A stretch of DNA of 64,000 nucleotides from Clostridium cavendishii DSM 21758 (lineage in GTDB: Bacteria; Bacillota; Clostridia; Clostridiales; Clostridiaceae), in contig NZ_FQZB01000023.1 of assembly GCF_900141845.1 (NCBI RefSeq), forward strand, positions 1 to 64,000. Direction: 5' to 3'. Positions 1-8,130 of this stretch are shown here, piece after piece. The position numbers and the translations under genes were made by a program. The notes under the pieces were generated by a model. The model was given only the letters and a program-made list of their open reading frames with translations, did not search any database and was not told where the DNA came from. The first letter of the stretch is position 1. Every line of letters starts with the position of its first letter.

Positions 1-3000
1 TGGTATTATTGATTCAAATGCATAAACATCTGCTAAATTATCTCCATATAGCTGAACTGTAACTTGGTCTCCAGCTTTTACATCTTCCTTATCATATTTA
101 GCATATAAATTACCCGCTACTTGTTTTCCTGATGAAGCAAGCTTTGGTTCTATTTTTGATGCTACTTTTGCAACATCAAATATTCCAATTAGATTATCCT
201 TATTAAAATCACCCTTTGATACGTAATTCCAATCATTATCCCCTTGTTTAACTCTATAATAGTTAACCATAAAGTTTAAATCATTAATATCTACTTTTTT
301 ATCCGCTGTAACATCTTCTTCTGGTGCTACTACTTCTCCATTAGCTTTAAAGAATTGTAATTCTACAGCAGATGCAAATCCTCCATTACCTTTTAAAATC
401 TCAACCTTGAATGATTTAGCGCCTTTTACAGTTTCAAACTTTAATTCATGAGGTAACCCTGTATCTTGTAATTCTAAATTTTCAAATATCTTTGTATAAT
501 TTTTTCCATCTGTGCTTGCATATAAATTTATATTTCTCCAAACACCATTGCCGCCCTTATCTCTTGGATAATAAATTATCTTATTAATGTCATAAGGTTT
601 AGCTATATCAACTTTTAATTCATATTTATTTTCTTTTTTGAACCAATCTGTATGCCATAAACTTCCTAAATCTCCATCTACAGCCTTAAAAGCGTCTTCT
701 CCTGGCTGTTCACTGTTAGCTGTTGCACTTAATTCTTCTGGATTTACAGAGTTTTTATTTCTATCTTCTTGAGTTTCTCCAGCTATTTCATTACTCCATT
801 CACCAACTTTAGTTTTATTTACAGCCCTTACTTTATAACTGTGTTTTGTAACTGGATCTAATCCTTTATGAACATAAGGACTCTTCACATTTTCATATAT
901 TGCTCCATCAACCATTATGTCATATGAAGTAGCATTTTGTACGGCATCCCATTTTACTGATATTTCATTATCCTTAATATCTGTTAATGCAACATTTTGT
1001 GGAACATCTGGAGTTACTAATGATTCATCAGCCTTTTCCACATCATTATTAAATTTGTCTAATTCTATTTGTAATGGTTGGTTAACAGCTGTAGCTTTAG
1101 TTTTTATTCTAACTACTCCCCCTTGTTCATTTGGATCAAAGTACCATGAACAACATGCTGTCTTTTCCCATTCTTCTTTGTTTGCAACTTTCTTTAATTC
1201 ACCTTGTCCACAATTTCCATCAAGATCACAAGTATCACTATTAGCTAATTTTATAGCAACCTTTTCTGGATCAACTTTTGTATGAACTACAAATTCATGT
1301 TTTCTATACTCTGCCATTCCCTTGTAACTACCTTGAGTTTCGTTAACTCTTATTATAGCTTTATCAGTTCCTTCTGTTGGAGCACTAACTTGAATTTTAG
1401 TTGTAGCATATTTACCTGACCTGTGCTCTTTTGTATTTCCATCATCTTCATATAGAGTATATTCAGAATGTCCATATGGATAAACATTTAATGTTAAAGG
1501 ATATTTATCACCTGGCATTTTTTCCCCATCATAATTTGCTTCTGGATACATAGGTATTATTGCTCCAGCTTTTACAAACACAGGTAATGTATTTATATCT
1601 GCCTCATATCCATTTAAGAATTTTCCTCCTTGATACTGTTTTCCAGTCCAAAAATCTATCCATCTTGTATCTTTAGGGAAATAGATTCCATTTCTTATAT
1701 CAGGTTTTGTTATATCATCTTCATTTCCTTCATAAATAGGTGCAACTAAAAGGTTTTCACCTAACATAAATTGATATTGAGTATCTTTTCCTCTAGTTAT
1801 AGGATCATTTGGATACTCCCAAACCATAGCTCTATCTATTGGTGCACCAGTTTTATAACTCTCTGCTGCTGTAGTATACATATATGGAGTTAAAGCTTGT
1901 CTTAGTTTTAAATATTTTCTATTTATGCTTGTATAAGGTTCTCCATATATCCAAGGTTGTTTGTCTTTTTGAGCCCAACCGGACATATTTATCATGGTTG
2001 GTATAAATGTCTTCCATTGAAGATCTCTTGTATACGTTTTAGCTTTACCACCAAATATTCCATCAGTATCTGAACTTACATATGGCATACCTGATAATCC
2101 GCCACCTATAACAGAAGGAATATGGAATCTTATATACTCAAAATTACCACCTGTTTGGTCTCCAGTCCATACTGTAGAATATCTTTGAGTTCCAGCCCAT
2201 CCACATACAGCCCATACAAATCCTCTCGAATCAGAATTATTTTCAATTCCTTCGTAAGCTGATTTTGTAGCATCTAAACCATATTCATATCCAGGTCCTA
2301 CCCATGCAACATCAAGTTTACATACTCTTGTACCTATCTTTCCAACTTCCTCTTTTATCTTATCAACACCATTTTGTGTCCATAATCCAACTTTAAAGCC
2401 TTGTTTTCCAGCCTCTTGTACAACTTTATCTAAATTTTCATATCCACAACCATATCCATCATTAGGTAATATCCATCCACCAGGCATATCTAAATCCCTA
2501 TATTTTTTTGTAACATTTAAAACATCAGTTGTTGTTACTTTACCTGGCTTATTTTTATCACCTGTATAACTAGGATTTTGAGTGTTATAACAGTCTGCAT
2601 CACCTACTCCAAACCCCCATCTTGGAAGTAAGCTTGGTCTTCCAGTTAGCTCTGTGTAACTATTCATAGTCTTTTTTAAATCTCCAGCAAAATAAAACGC
2701 ATCGAATCTATTTTCATCGTGTTTCATTATACCAGTCTTTTTAAAACTATAATCACCAGCTTCAAATGTATTTCTAAATACACCATAACCTGCTGTACTC
2801 ATATAAAATGGAACTGGGTTTGAAACTGATCCATCATTCCAATGTGAAATTTTTAATCCTATATGCATATCTTTATTTTTATGTGAGAAGTAACCATTTT
2901 GAACTCCACACCCATAAAAATCTTCATCATCTTTATTATCTAAAGTTTGCTCTGTAGCTTGTCCGTTATATTTTAATGGTTCTTTTTCTTTCCATATTTC

Positions 3001-3429
3001 TTTTTTATCATCTTTATCATACATTGCAAATTTTAATGGCTTTTTATATGCACGAAGAACTGTTGATTCTGTAGCTATTTTGTAATATTCTCCCTTATCC
3101 TCAACCTTTGGTTCTACACCTTTATAATCTTTCTTTGCTATTATTTTTTCTTGTGTTGGATCTTTAAATTCTCCTTTTGGGTCCATCCAGATTCTAAATA
3201 CATCATCTTTTAGAAAAGTAACTTGTACTTTTTCTGGATTTACAGAAATATCTACTTTATTTCCATCCGTTTTAACATCCTTGATGTCACCTAAAGAAGT
3301 ATATCCCTCACTAGAAACTTCATTCTCTGCCGCCATAACGTTTACACCGCTAGTAACAACTAACGATGTTACAAAAGTAAATGTTGATAGAGTAGCGACT
3401 ATTCTTTTCAAGAATAATCTCTTTTTCAT
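1..3429 (-). CDS. Secreted GH31 glycosidase with FN3, CBM32, dockerin and cohesin-like modules (3' end beyond window)
   Basis: The frame is open for 1143 codons from an ATG with a GGGGGAAG ribosome site to the left edge, so the C-terminus is missing. A signal peptide (about residues 1-34, ending VMAA) is followed by a GH31 catalytic region (about 60-800). The likely nucleophile is D373 in KLDVAWVG and the likely acid/base D424 in WTGDQTG. Then come an FN3 domain (806-888), a CBM32/F5-8C domain (about 898-1030), a type I dockerin (about 1037-1093, two Ca-loop repeats with DINDLNF and DFNKDN) and the beginning of a cohesin-like module (about 1100 on). The nucleophile motif differs from WxDMNE of GH31 alpha-glucosidases and resembles the GH31 alpha-N-acetylgalactosaminidase group as I remember it, so host-glycan hydrolysis is an inference. 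The family assignment is firm; the substrate is not. Confidence 0.9.
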   Translation of the reverse strand, partial: MKKRLFLKRIVATLSTFTFVTSLVVTSGVNVMAAENEVSSEGYTSLGDIKDVKTDGNKVDISVNPEKVQVTFLKDDVFRIWMDPKGEFKDPTQEKIIAKKDYKGVEPKVEDKGEYYKIATESTVLRAYKKPLKFAMYDKDDKKEIWKEKEPLKYNGQATEQTLDNKDDEDFYGCGVQNGYFSHKNKDMHIGLKISHWNDGSVSNPVPFYMSTAGYGVFRNTFEAGDYSFKKTGIMKHDENRFDAFYFAGDLKKTMNSYTELTGRPSLLPRWGFGVGDADCYNTQNPSYTGDKNKPGKVTTTDVLNVTKKYRDLDMPGGWILPNDGYGCGYENLDKVVQEAGKQGFKVGLWTQNGVDKIKEEVGKIGTRVCKLDVAWVGPGYEYGLDATKSAYEGIENNSDSRGFVWAVCGWAGTQRYSTVWTGDQTGGNFEYIRFHIPSVIGGGLSGMPYVSSDTDGIFGGKAKTYTRDLQWKTFIPTMINMSGWAQKDKQPWIYGEPYTSINRKYLKLRQALTPYMYTTAAESYKTGAPIDRAMVWEYPNDPITRGKDTQYQFMLGENLLVAPIYEGNEDDITKPDIRNGIYFPKDTRWIDFWTGKQYQGGKFLNGYEADINTLPVFVKAGAIIPMYPEANYDGEKMPGDKYPLTLNVYPYGHSEYTLYEDDGNTKEHRSGKYATTKIQVSAPTEGTDKAIIRVNETQGSYKGMAEYRKHEFVVHTKVDPEKVAIKLANSDTCDLDGNCGQGELKKVANKEEWEKTACCSWYFDPNEQGGVVRIKTKATAVNQPLQIELDKFNNDVEKADESLVTPDVPQNVALTDIKDNEISVKWDAVQNATSYDIMVDGAIYENVKSPYVHKGLDPVTKHSYKVRAVNKTKVGEWSNEIAGETQEDRNKNSVNPEELSATANSEQPGEDAFKAVDGDLGSLWHTDWFKKENKYELKVDIAKPYDINKIIYYPRDKGGNGVWRNINLYASTDGKNYTKIFENLELQDTGLPHELKFETVKGAKSFKVEILKGNGGFASAVELQFFKANGEVVAPEEDVTADKKVDINDLNFMVNYYRVKQGDNDWNYVSKGDFNKDNLIGIFDVAKVASKIEPKLASSGKQVAGNLYAKYDKEDVKAGDQVTVQLYGDNLADVYAFESIIP
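3333..3346 (-). promoter_or_regulatory. Candidate cre (CcpA) site inside the GH31 signal-peptide coding region
   Basis: The minus strand reads TGTAAACGTTATGG, matching 12 of 14 positions of the consensus TGWAARCGYTWNCW; only the last two differ. It lies about 85 nt after the start codon. Intragenic cre sites near gene starts are known for CcpA repression in Firmicutes. Match by eye only. Confidence 0.4.
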
Positions 3430-3473
3430 AATAACTTCCCCCTTTATTTTTCAAATAACATATAAAATACCAA

Positions 3474-3493
3474 TGGTAATGTCGTCATTACCA
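3474..3493. promoter_or_regulatory. Inverted repeat in the GH31 leader, candidate operator
   Basis: TGGTAATG-TCGT-CATTACCA forms 8-bp perfect arms around 4 nt. It lies 45-65 nt upstream of the GH31 start and downstream of the predicted promoter. The flank AACTGGT recurs as AACTGGTCATTAC at about 3771 farther upstream, so two related half sites may bracket the promoter. The regulator is unknown; an RNA hairpin is the alternative. Confidence 0.5.
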
Positions 3494-3553
3494 GTTAAAA
3501 TATAAAAAAGTATTATTTATATTTTATTCCAATATTTTATACATTAATTATAT

Positions 3554-3581
3554 AATATACCTATATTTCATAAATTGTCAA
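3554..3581 (-). promoter_or_regulatory. Predicted sigma-A promoter of the GH31 gene
   Basis: A perfect -35 TTGACA (3576-3581) is followed by 16 nt and TATATT (3554-3559); TATTAT two bases on gives a spacing of 18. The leader would be about 115 nt and contains the inverted repeat at 3474-3493. Confidence 0.55.
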
Positions 3582-3832
3582 AATATTTTTTTATTTTCTT
3601 AAAAATATTTTTTATTATTTATTTTTGTCATTTTTACTATATTTTAATTATAAAAAGTATATTTTTGAATACTTTTTATAATTAAAATAAATATTTACCC
3701 GAAATATTATTATCATTTTTTCTTTTCAATAATAAGCATACTTAATATTATAATTTCACATTATCTTTTTAACTGGTCATTACAAGTTTCTTTTTATAGT
3801 TACATTTTATAAATTTCTATTTTATTATAAAT

Positions 3833-3873
3833 AAAAAAAGCAGATGAATAACTTACTATCCATCTGCTTTTTT
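3833..3873 (-). terminator. Rho-independent terminator after the PTS EIIA coding region
   Basis: The stem AAAAAAGCAGATG / CATCTGCTTTTTT lies right after the EIIA stop codon, with a U-run on the minus strand. It separates the PTS transcript from the GH31 gene. Confidence 0.9.
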
Positions 3874-3874
3874 G

Positions 3875-4315
3875 CTATTTATTCTTATGAATTTGAACTA
3901 CATTTTCTTTACATGCCTTAACTTTTTTATGTGTTTTAAAATATATAAACTCATCTTCATTAAGATTTGTAAAGATTATCGGAACTGCTATGGACTTATT
4001 ATTTTCTTTTATAAAATCCAAGTCCATCTTAGCTATTAACTGTCCTTTATCTACTATATCTCCTGTATCTATAAAAGCTTCAAAACCTTCACCTTTTAGA
4101 GATACAGTATCTATTCCTAAGTGTATCAAAATTTCTCTTTTATCTTTTGTTTCAATCATTATTGAATGCTTTGTACTAAATATATTTTTAACTACTCCAT
4201 CTACAGGAGAAAACACTTCCCCATTTTCAGGAAGAATCATAAATCCATCTCCCATAATTTTTGTAGAAAAAATATCATCTGGGACATCTGACAAATCTCT
4301 TATTTCACCACACAT
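3875..4315 (-). CDS. Glucose-type PTS EIIA domain, apparently the C-terminal part of a split or frameshifted EIICBA
   Basis: This is the Crr/EIIA-Glc fold: MGDGF near the N-terminus and the phosphohistidine motif ILIHLGIDTV. It accepts phosphate from HPr and passes it to EIIB. From the ATG at 4315 the protein has 146 residues and would lose the first beta strand. No ribosome site precedes that ATG, and in-frame coding (ILIPMCGEIRDLSD) continues upstream without a stop to the end of the EIICB gene, where it lies in the -1 frame after an A7 tract. I therefore read it as the EIIA domain of an EIICBA protein of about 671 residues, made by -1 frameshifting or broken by an indel. A separate EIIA with a non-standard start is the alternative. 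Confidence 0.85.
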   Translation of the reverse strand: MCGEIRDLSDVPDDIFSTKIMGDGFMILPENGEVFSPVDGVVKNIFSTKHSIMIETKDKREILIHLGIDTVSLKGEGFEAFIDTGDIVDKGQLIAKMDLDFIKENNKSIAVPIIFTNLNEDEFIYFKTHKKVKACKENVVQIHKNK

Positions 4316-4371
4316 TGGTATAAGTATATTATCTTTTTGTCTTTTCCCCGATTTTATCTTGAGTTTTTTAA

Positions 4372-5889
4372 CTACTTTTTTTCTGTATTCATTCCTGACA
4401 TTACATCTCTAATTTGAGATTTTAGTGTATCTGACTTAGGTCCAAAGATAGCTTGCATGTTGTCCCCAACTTGCATAACTCCTGCAGCTCCTAATTGTTT
4501 TAATCTTTCTATATCAACCGCTTCTTTGCTATTAACTGTAATTCTTAATCTTGTAATACAAGCATCTAAGTTTTTTATGTTTGAAGGACCACCAAAAGCT
4601 TCTAAAACTTTTTCAGCTAATTCTGTTCCTTCAACATTTATATTAGTATTTTCTTCTTCATCTTCTCTACCAGGAGTTTTTAGATTGAATTTTCTTATCA
4701 TAAATCTAAAACCAAAGTAGTAAATTACTGCAAACACTAGGCCCACAACTATTACTAAATACCAAGGTGTTCTATTTGGTAATATACCAAATATGAAATA
4801 ATCTATAAGACCACCTGAGAATGTCATACCAATTTTAACATTTAATATATGCATAGTCATGAATGAAAGACCTGCAAATATACAGTGAATTCCAAATAAT
4901 ACTGGCGCTACGAATAAGAATGAAAATTCTAATGGTTCTGTTATACCAGTTAAGAATGAAGTTAATGCTGCTGATGCCATTATACCTGCAACATATTTTC
5001 TCTTTTCTGGCTTTGATTCATGTACCATAGCAAGTGCTGCTGCTGGAAGACCAAACATCATGAATGGGAATTTACCAGTCATAAATGTACCTGCTGTAAA
5101 TGGTACCCCATCTCTTAATTGAGCAAAGAATATTTGATTATCACCTTGAACTAAATTTCCTGCTTTATCTATATATTCTCCAAATTGGAACCAGAATGGA
5201 TTGTAGAATATATGATGTAGTCCAAATGGTATTAATGATCTTTCTATAATACCAAATATAAACGCTGCTAAAGTTTTATTTGTGTCTATCATACTGCTTG
5301 ATAGATATAATAAGCCATGTTGTATTGGTGGCCAAACAACTGTAAGCGCTGCCCCTACTAATATAGCAGCTGCCGCAGTTACTATTGGAACGAATCTTTT
5401 ACCTGCAAAGAAACCTAAATATTGAGGCAATTCTATAGCATGATATTTTTTGTAAAGAGAAGATGCTACTATCCCTATAATTATACCACCGAAAACCCCT
5501 GTTTGAAGTGTCGGTACTCCCATTACACTTGCATAGTTTTTACCATCTACTAAATTAGGAGTAATTCCAATAATAGCTCCCATAGTCTTATTCATAACTA
5601 AAAAACCAACTATAGCTGCAAGTCCTGCTGAGCCTTCTCCATCACTAAGACCAACTGCAACACCAACTGCAAATAATAGTGCTAAATTACCAAATATAAC
5701 GTCTCCTGATTGTTCCATAATTTTAGTTATAACATGTACCCATGCTACATCTAACGAAGGGAATTTAACTAATAATTGAGTGTTTATTGCATTACCAACT
5801 CCTAATAATATCCCTGCTACTGGTAACAACGCAACAGGAAGCATAAGTGCTTTTCCTACTCTTTGTAGTACTCCAAATACTTTTTTCAT
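4372..5889 (-). CDS. ptsG: Glucose-type PTS transporter EIICB
   Basis: Membrane permease of the phosphoenolpyruvate sugar phosphotransferase system, 505 residues from the ATG at 5889 (AAAGGAG 8 nt upstream; the farther TTG at 5907 overlaps this site and is rejected). The EIIC domain (about 1-390) has many membrane segments and the FGLHHIFYNPFW motif of glucose/GlcNAc-type EIIC. EIIB (about 420-505) carries the phosphocysteine in NLDACITRLR. The gene ends GAA AAA AAG TAG, which embeds the slippery heptamer A AAA AAG; EIIA coding follows in the -1 frame. A LicT/GlcT-type RAT and terminator precede the gene, so antitermination probably gates expression. Glucose is the likely sugar, but glucosamine or maltose-type EIICBs look similar. 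Confidence 0.9.
   Translation of the reverse strand: MKKVFGVLQRVGKALMLPVALLPVAGILLGVGNAINTQLLVKFPSLDVAWVHVITKIMEQSGDVIFGNLALLFAVGVAVGLSDGEGSAGLAAIVGFLVMNKTMGAIIGITPNLVDGKNYASVMGVPTLQTGVFGGIIIGIVASSLYKKYHAIELPQYLGFFAGKRFVPIVTAAAAILVGAALTVVWPPIQHGLLYLSSSMIDTNKTLAAFIFGIIERSLIPFGLHHIFYNPFWFQFGEYIDKAGNLVQGDNQIFFAQLRDGVPFTAGTFMTGKFPFMMFGLPAAALAMVHESKPEKRKYVAGIMASAALTSFLTGITEPLEFSFLFVAPVLFGIHCIFAGLSFMTMHILNVKIGMTFSGGLIDYFIFGILPNRTPWYLVIVVGLVFAVIYYFGFRFMIRKFNLKTPGREDEEENTNINVEGTELAEKVLEAFGGPSNIKNLDACITRLRITVNSKEAVDIERLKQLGAAGVMQVGDNMQAIFGPKSDTLKSQIRDVMSGMNTEKK
4373..4390 (-). promoter_or_regulatory. Candidate -1 ribosomal frameshift site at the ptsG stop codon
   Basis: The minus strand reads ACAGAAAAAAAGTAG. 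In the EIICB frame the slippery heptamer is A AAA AAG, the same as in E. coli dnaX, immediately before TAG. A Shine-Dalgarno-like AGGA lies about 10 nt upstream of the A tract. A -1 slip enters the EIIA frame with no stop in the way. I see no strong stimulatory hairpin downstream. Confidence 0.5.
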
Positions 5890-5941
5890 CTTTGAATCTC
5901 CTTTCAATTTTTAATAACTAAAATATAATTGCTTTTTTATA

Positions 5942-6029
5942 AAATAAAGACCTAAACTTATTGTTTTAATTACTTGTTATAGGTATCTCACCTATAACAA
6001 GTAATTAAGTTTCAATAAGCTTAGGTCTT
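5942..6029 (-). terminator. Conditional terminator in the ptsG leader
   Basis: A very long two-tier hairpin: an inner perfect 19-bp stem (TTAATTACTTGTTATAGGT and its complement, 5966-6009) and an outer stem pairing AAGACCTAA with TTTAGGTCTT, then a U-rich stretch. The 5' side of the outer stem overlaps the 3' end of the RAT, so RAT folding and termination exclude each other. Confidence 0.85.
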
Positions 6030-6053
6030 GCCTGCATAACCAGTAACAATCCT
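6023..6053 (-). promoter_or_regulatory. RAT antiterminator element of ptsG
   Basis: The minus-strand sequence begins AGGATTGTTACTGG and ends GCAGGCAAGACCT, the signature of ribonucleic antiterminators bound by BglG/LicT/GlcT proteins. It lies just before the terminator of the ptsG leader and after the antiterminator gene. Confidence 0.88.
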
Positions 6054-6055
6054 GT

Positions 6056-6907
6056 CTATTTACTTTTAATTACTGAAATTACCCTATGTATATGTAAGCT
6101 CAAATAAACAAGCTCATCATCAGTAACTTCATATTTATATTTTGTTTTTATAAAACCTTTTACCTTTAGTGCACATTTAAATGCTTCTTCATATTTTTCT
6201 TTTATTAAGTCTATAAAATTATTATCATCTGCCACATGCTGATTACCTGAAACCACTCTTTTAGCAAAGAACTTTAAATGAGTAAGTAACCTTTCATAAT
6301 TAATATCATCTTCTTCATCATTAAATTCAACTGAATAGTGATATCTTATAATATTCAAAACACCTTTCACAACGTTTGTCATAAGCACTGATTCTTCCAT
6401 AGTGTCATTATAACTTGCATTTATAATATGAAAAGCTATAAAACCAGCTTCATCAATAGGTAACTCTACCTTAAATTCAGAATTTATAAAATCTAATGCC
6501 CATTTACCTATCTCAAATTCTTCCCTATGAATTCTTTTTATTTCAATAAGAAGATTATTTTTTATAACTATATTTTGTGATAATCTTCTAAGTGCAAAAG
6601 CTATATGATCTGCTAATGATACATAAATATGTTTATCAAGCTTTTTATTTAACATTTTTTCCGCATAATTTACTATATCATCAGTTATTTCTATTATTTC
6701 CATAGGAATTTCACTCATAAGTTTTTTAAATTTATTTCCTATATCTTCGTTATCCACAATGAATCTTTTTTCAATTCTAGTCTCGTCTACCTCTTCGCCT
6801 GCTTTTTTCTTAAACGCTATACCACATCCCATAAGTATAGTTTCTTTATTAGTCGTAGGATCTAAGGTTACAACGACATTGTTATTTAAAATTTTTTCAA
6901 TTATCAT
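6056..6907 (-). CDS. glcT: PRD-type transcriptional antiterminator (BglG/LicT/GlcT family)
   Basis: RNA-binding antiterminator of 283 residues. The CAT RNA-binding domain (1-55) is followed by PRD1 (about 70-170; H101 in LADHIAFAL, H160 in FHIINA) and PRD2 (about 175-283; H210, H272, H274), the histidines phosphorylated by the PTS. It sits directly upstream of ptsG, and both genes have a RAT/terminator leader, so it probably controls itself and ptsG: under sugar flow it is dephosphorylated by the EII, binds the RAT and allows read-through. The symbol is chosen by context; LicT is the close alternative, and the sequence alone does not separate them. Confidence 0.88.
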   Translation of the reverse strand: MIIEKILNNNVVVTLDPTTNKETILMGCGIAFKKKAGEEVDETRIEKRFIVDNEDIGNKFKKLMSEIPMEIIEITDDIVNYAEKMLNKKLDKHIYVSLADHIAFALRRLSQNIVIKNNLLIEIKRIHREEFEIGKWALDFINSEFKVELPIDEAGFIAFHIINASYNDTMEESVLMTNVVKGVLNIIRYHYSVEFNDEEDDINYERLLTHLKFFAKRVVSGNQHVADDNNFIDLIKEKYEEAFKCALKVKGFIKTKYKYEVTDDELVYLSLHIHRVISVIKSK

Positions 6908-6947
6908 AGCAACACCTATCTCCTAACCTAATTTTATAGTTATCAAA

Positions 6948-7004
6948 AATAAAAAACCTAAATTAAAATCAACCTACTAAAAAGTAGTTATCTTAACTTA
7001 GGTA
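6948..7004 (-). terminator. Conditional terminator in the glcT leader
   Basis: Hairpin pairing ACCTAAGTTAAGATAAC with the complementary segment ending ATTTAGGT, followed by TTTTTTATTTTT on the minus strand. Its 5' arm overlaps the RAT at 7000-7028. Confidence 0.82.
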
Positions 7005-7028
7005 TTGCCTGCAAATCAGTAACAATCC
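7000..7028 (-). promoter_or_regulatory. RAT antiterminator element of glcT
   Basis: Second RAT, reading GGATTGTTACTG at the 5' side and GCAGGCAATACCT at the 3' side. It implies autoregulation of the antiterminator gene through the terminator at 6948-7004. Confidence 0.87.
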
Positions 7029-7047
7029 ATACATTGTTTATACAGTA

Positions 7048-7076
7048 ATAATATCATCCTCATACGCACAAGTCAA
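7048..7076 (-). promoter_or_regulatory. Predicted sigma-A promoter of glcT(-ptsG)
   Basis: TTGACT (7071-7076), 17-nt spacer, TATTAT (7048-7053). The start would fall about 10 nt before the RAT, the usual arrangement for antitermination leaders. Confidence 0.75.
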
Positions 7077-7141
7077 CATATTTTTCATGAATGTTTTGAT
7101 AATTGTTTATTAATTTAAAAAATTTATTGAGTTTTGTTTAA

Positions 7142-8059
7142 TTATTTTAAACTTTCATAAATGTTATCTAAATTATTCTTCATTGCTTCAATATAATTTT
7201 TGTTATCCTCTTTATTTTCTAGTGTATATATCTTTTGAACCTTACCTCCAACTTCCTTTGCCAATGTTTCTGAAACCTTAGCACTATCTGAGTTTTCCAT
7301 AAAAATAGTCTTTATGTTATATTTTTTTGTAAACTCTACTATTTCCTTAAGCTTTTGAGGTGTTAATTCACCTTCGCCAAATACATCCTGAGCACTTTTT
7401 TGTTCTAATCCAAAATCCCTACAAAGATATCCAAAAGCAGCATGACTTGTAACAAAATCTTTGTTATTAAGATTATTAAATCTTGAAGTATTTTTTTCAA
7501 TAACTTCATCTATTGATTTTGTAAACTCTTTATAATTTCCTTCATAAAAGTCTTTATTTTTTGCATCTACCTTTACAAGCGCATTTTTTATGTTTAAAGC
7601 TTGAATCTTTGCTTCTTTTAAACTTAACCATATATGCGGATCTAATTTACCATCTGTTTTTATAGTATTCACACTTAAAGATGAATCTACTACTTCGGTT
7701 CTAACAATTCCATTATCAACGTGATTTACAGAATTTTTATTTTCAATTGTACCTAGAACTTTATCTATCCACTCCTCCATGCCTAATCCATTATAAACAA
7801 ATATTTCAGTTTTATTTAGAGCTTCTAAATCTTTAGGCTTTGGATCAAAATCATGAGGTTCACTGCCTTCTGGAACGAGCGCTTTAACTTCTACCTTATC
7901 TTTACCTATTGCCTCTGTAAATTCTTTTAATGGATATATACTAACCATAACTTTTACTTTATCATTATTACTATCACTAGCTTCCTTCTTCTTCGTACAT
8001 GAAAGTACAGTAAAAGAAAGCATTATAACCATACCTATTATTAATATTTTTTTGCTCAT
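7142..8059 (-). CDS. Zinc/manganese-type ABC transporter substrate-binding lipoprotein (ZnuA/AdcA family)
   Basis: Cluster A-I metal-binding lipoprotein of 305 residues. The signal peptide ends in the lipobox VLSC with C21 as the lipidated residue. The metal-site histidines are H69 (EPHDFDP), H142 (DPHIW) and H206 (TSHAAFGY), with an acidic fourth ligand likely in FMENSDS. No long His-rich loop is present. It would deliver Zn(II) (or Mn) to a membrane ABC permease, but no ATPase or permease gene is adjacent, so the partner must be elsewhere. It has its own promoter with an operator-like inverted repeat just after it. Zinc is favoured over manganese by the three-His set, but this is inference. 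Confidence 0.9.
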   Translation of the reverse strand: MSKKILIIGMVIMLSFTVLSCTKKKEASDSNNDKVKVMVSIYPLKEFTEAIGKDKVEVKALVPEGSEPHDFDPKPKDLEALNKTEIFVYNGLGMEEWIDKVLGTIENKNSVNHVDNGIVRTEVVDSSLSVNTIKTDGKLDPHIWLSLKEAKIQALNIKNALVKVDAKNKDFYEGNYKEFTKSIDEVIEKNTSRFNNLNNKDFVTSHAAFGYLCRDFGLEQKSAQDVFGEGELTPQKLKEIVEFTKKYNIKTIFMENSDSAKVSETLAKEVGGKVQKIYTLENKEDNKNYIEAMKNNLDNIYESLK

Positions 8060-8074
8060 TTAAGCCCTCCAATT

Positions 8075-8089
8075 TGCAAATGACTTGCA
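8075..8089. promoter_or_regulatory. Operator-like inverted repeat before the ZnuA-type gene
   Basis: TGCAA-ATGAC-TTGCA lies 16-30 nt upstream of the start codon and about 10 nt after the predicted transcription start, a typical repressor position. It does not look like the Bacillus Zur or streptococcal AdcR consensus as I know them. The regulator is unknown. Confidence 0.45.
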
Positions 8090-8101
8090 TTTTCTACATT
8101 T

Positions 8102-8130
8102 AGAATACTCCTCTTGTGAAGTTTTGTCAA
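8102..8130 (-). promoter_or_regulatory. Predicted sigma-A promoter of the ZnuA-type gene
   Basis: Perfect TTGACA (8125-8130), 17-nt spacer, TATTCT (8102-8107), about 45 nt upstream of the start codon. Confidence 0.75.

Larger units (their letters stand above)
3430..3832. other. Intergenic region upstream of GH31
   Basis: Very AT-rich gap between the PTS terminator and the GH31 start. It holds the promoter and inverted repeat listed separately and an AACTGGTCATTAC element near 3771. I see no ORF or structured RNA in the rest. Confidence 0.6.

Noticed and set aside
917..1285. Plus-strand open frame of 122 codons across the GH31 gene
   Set aside because: Shadow of the GH31 coding frame on the other strand, no ribosome site and biased composition.
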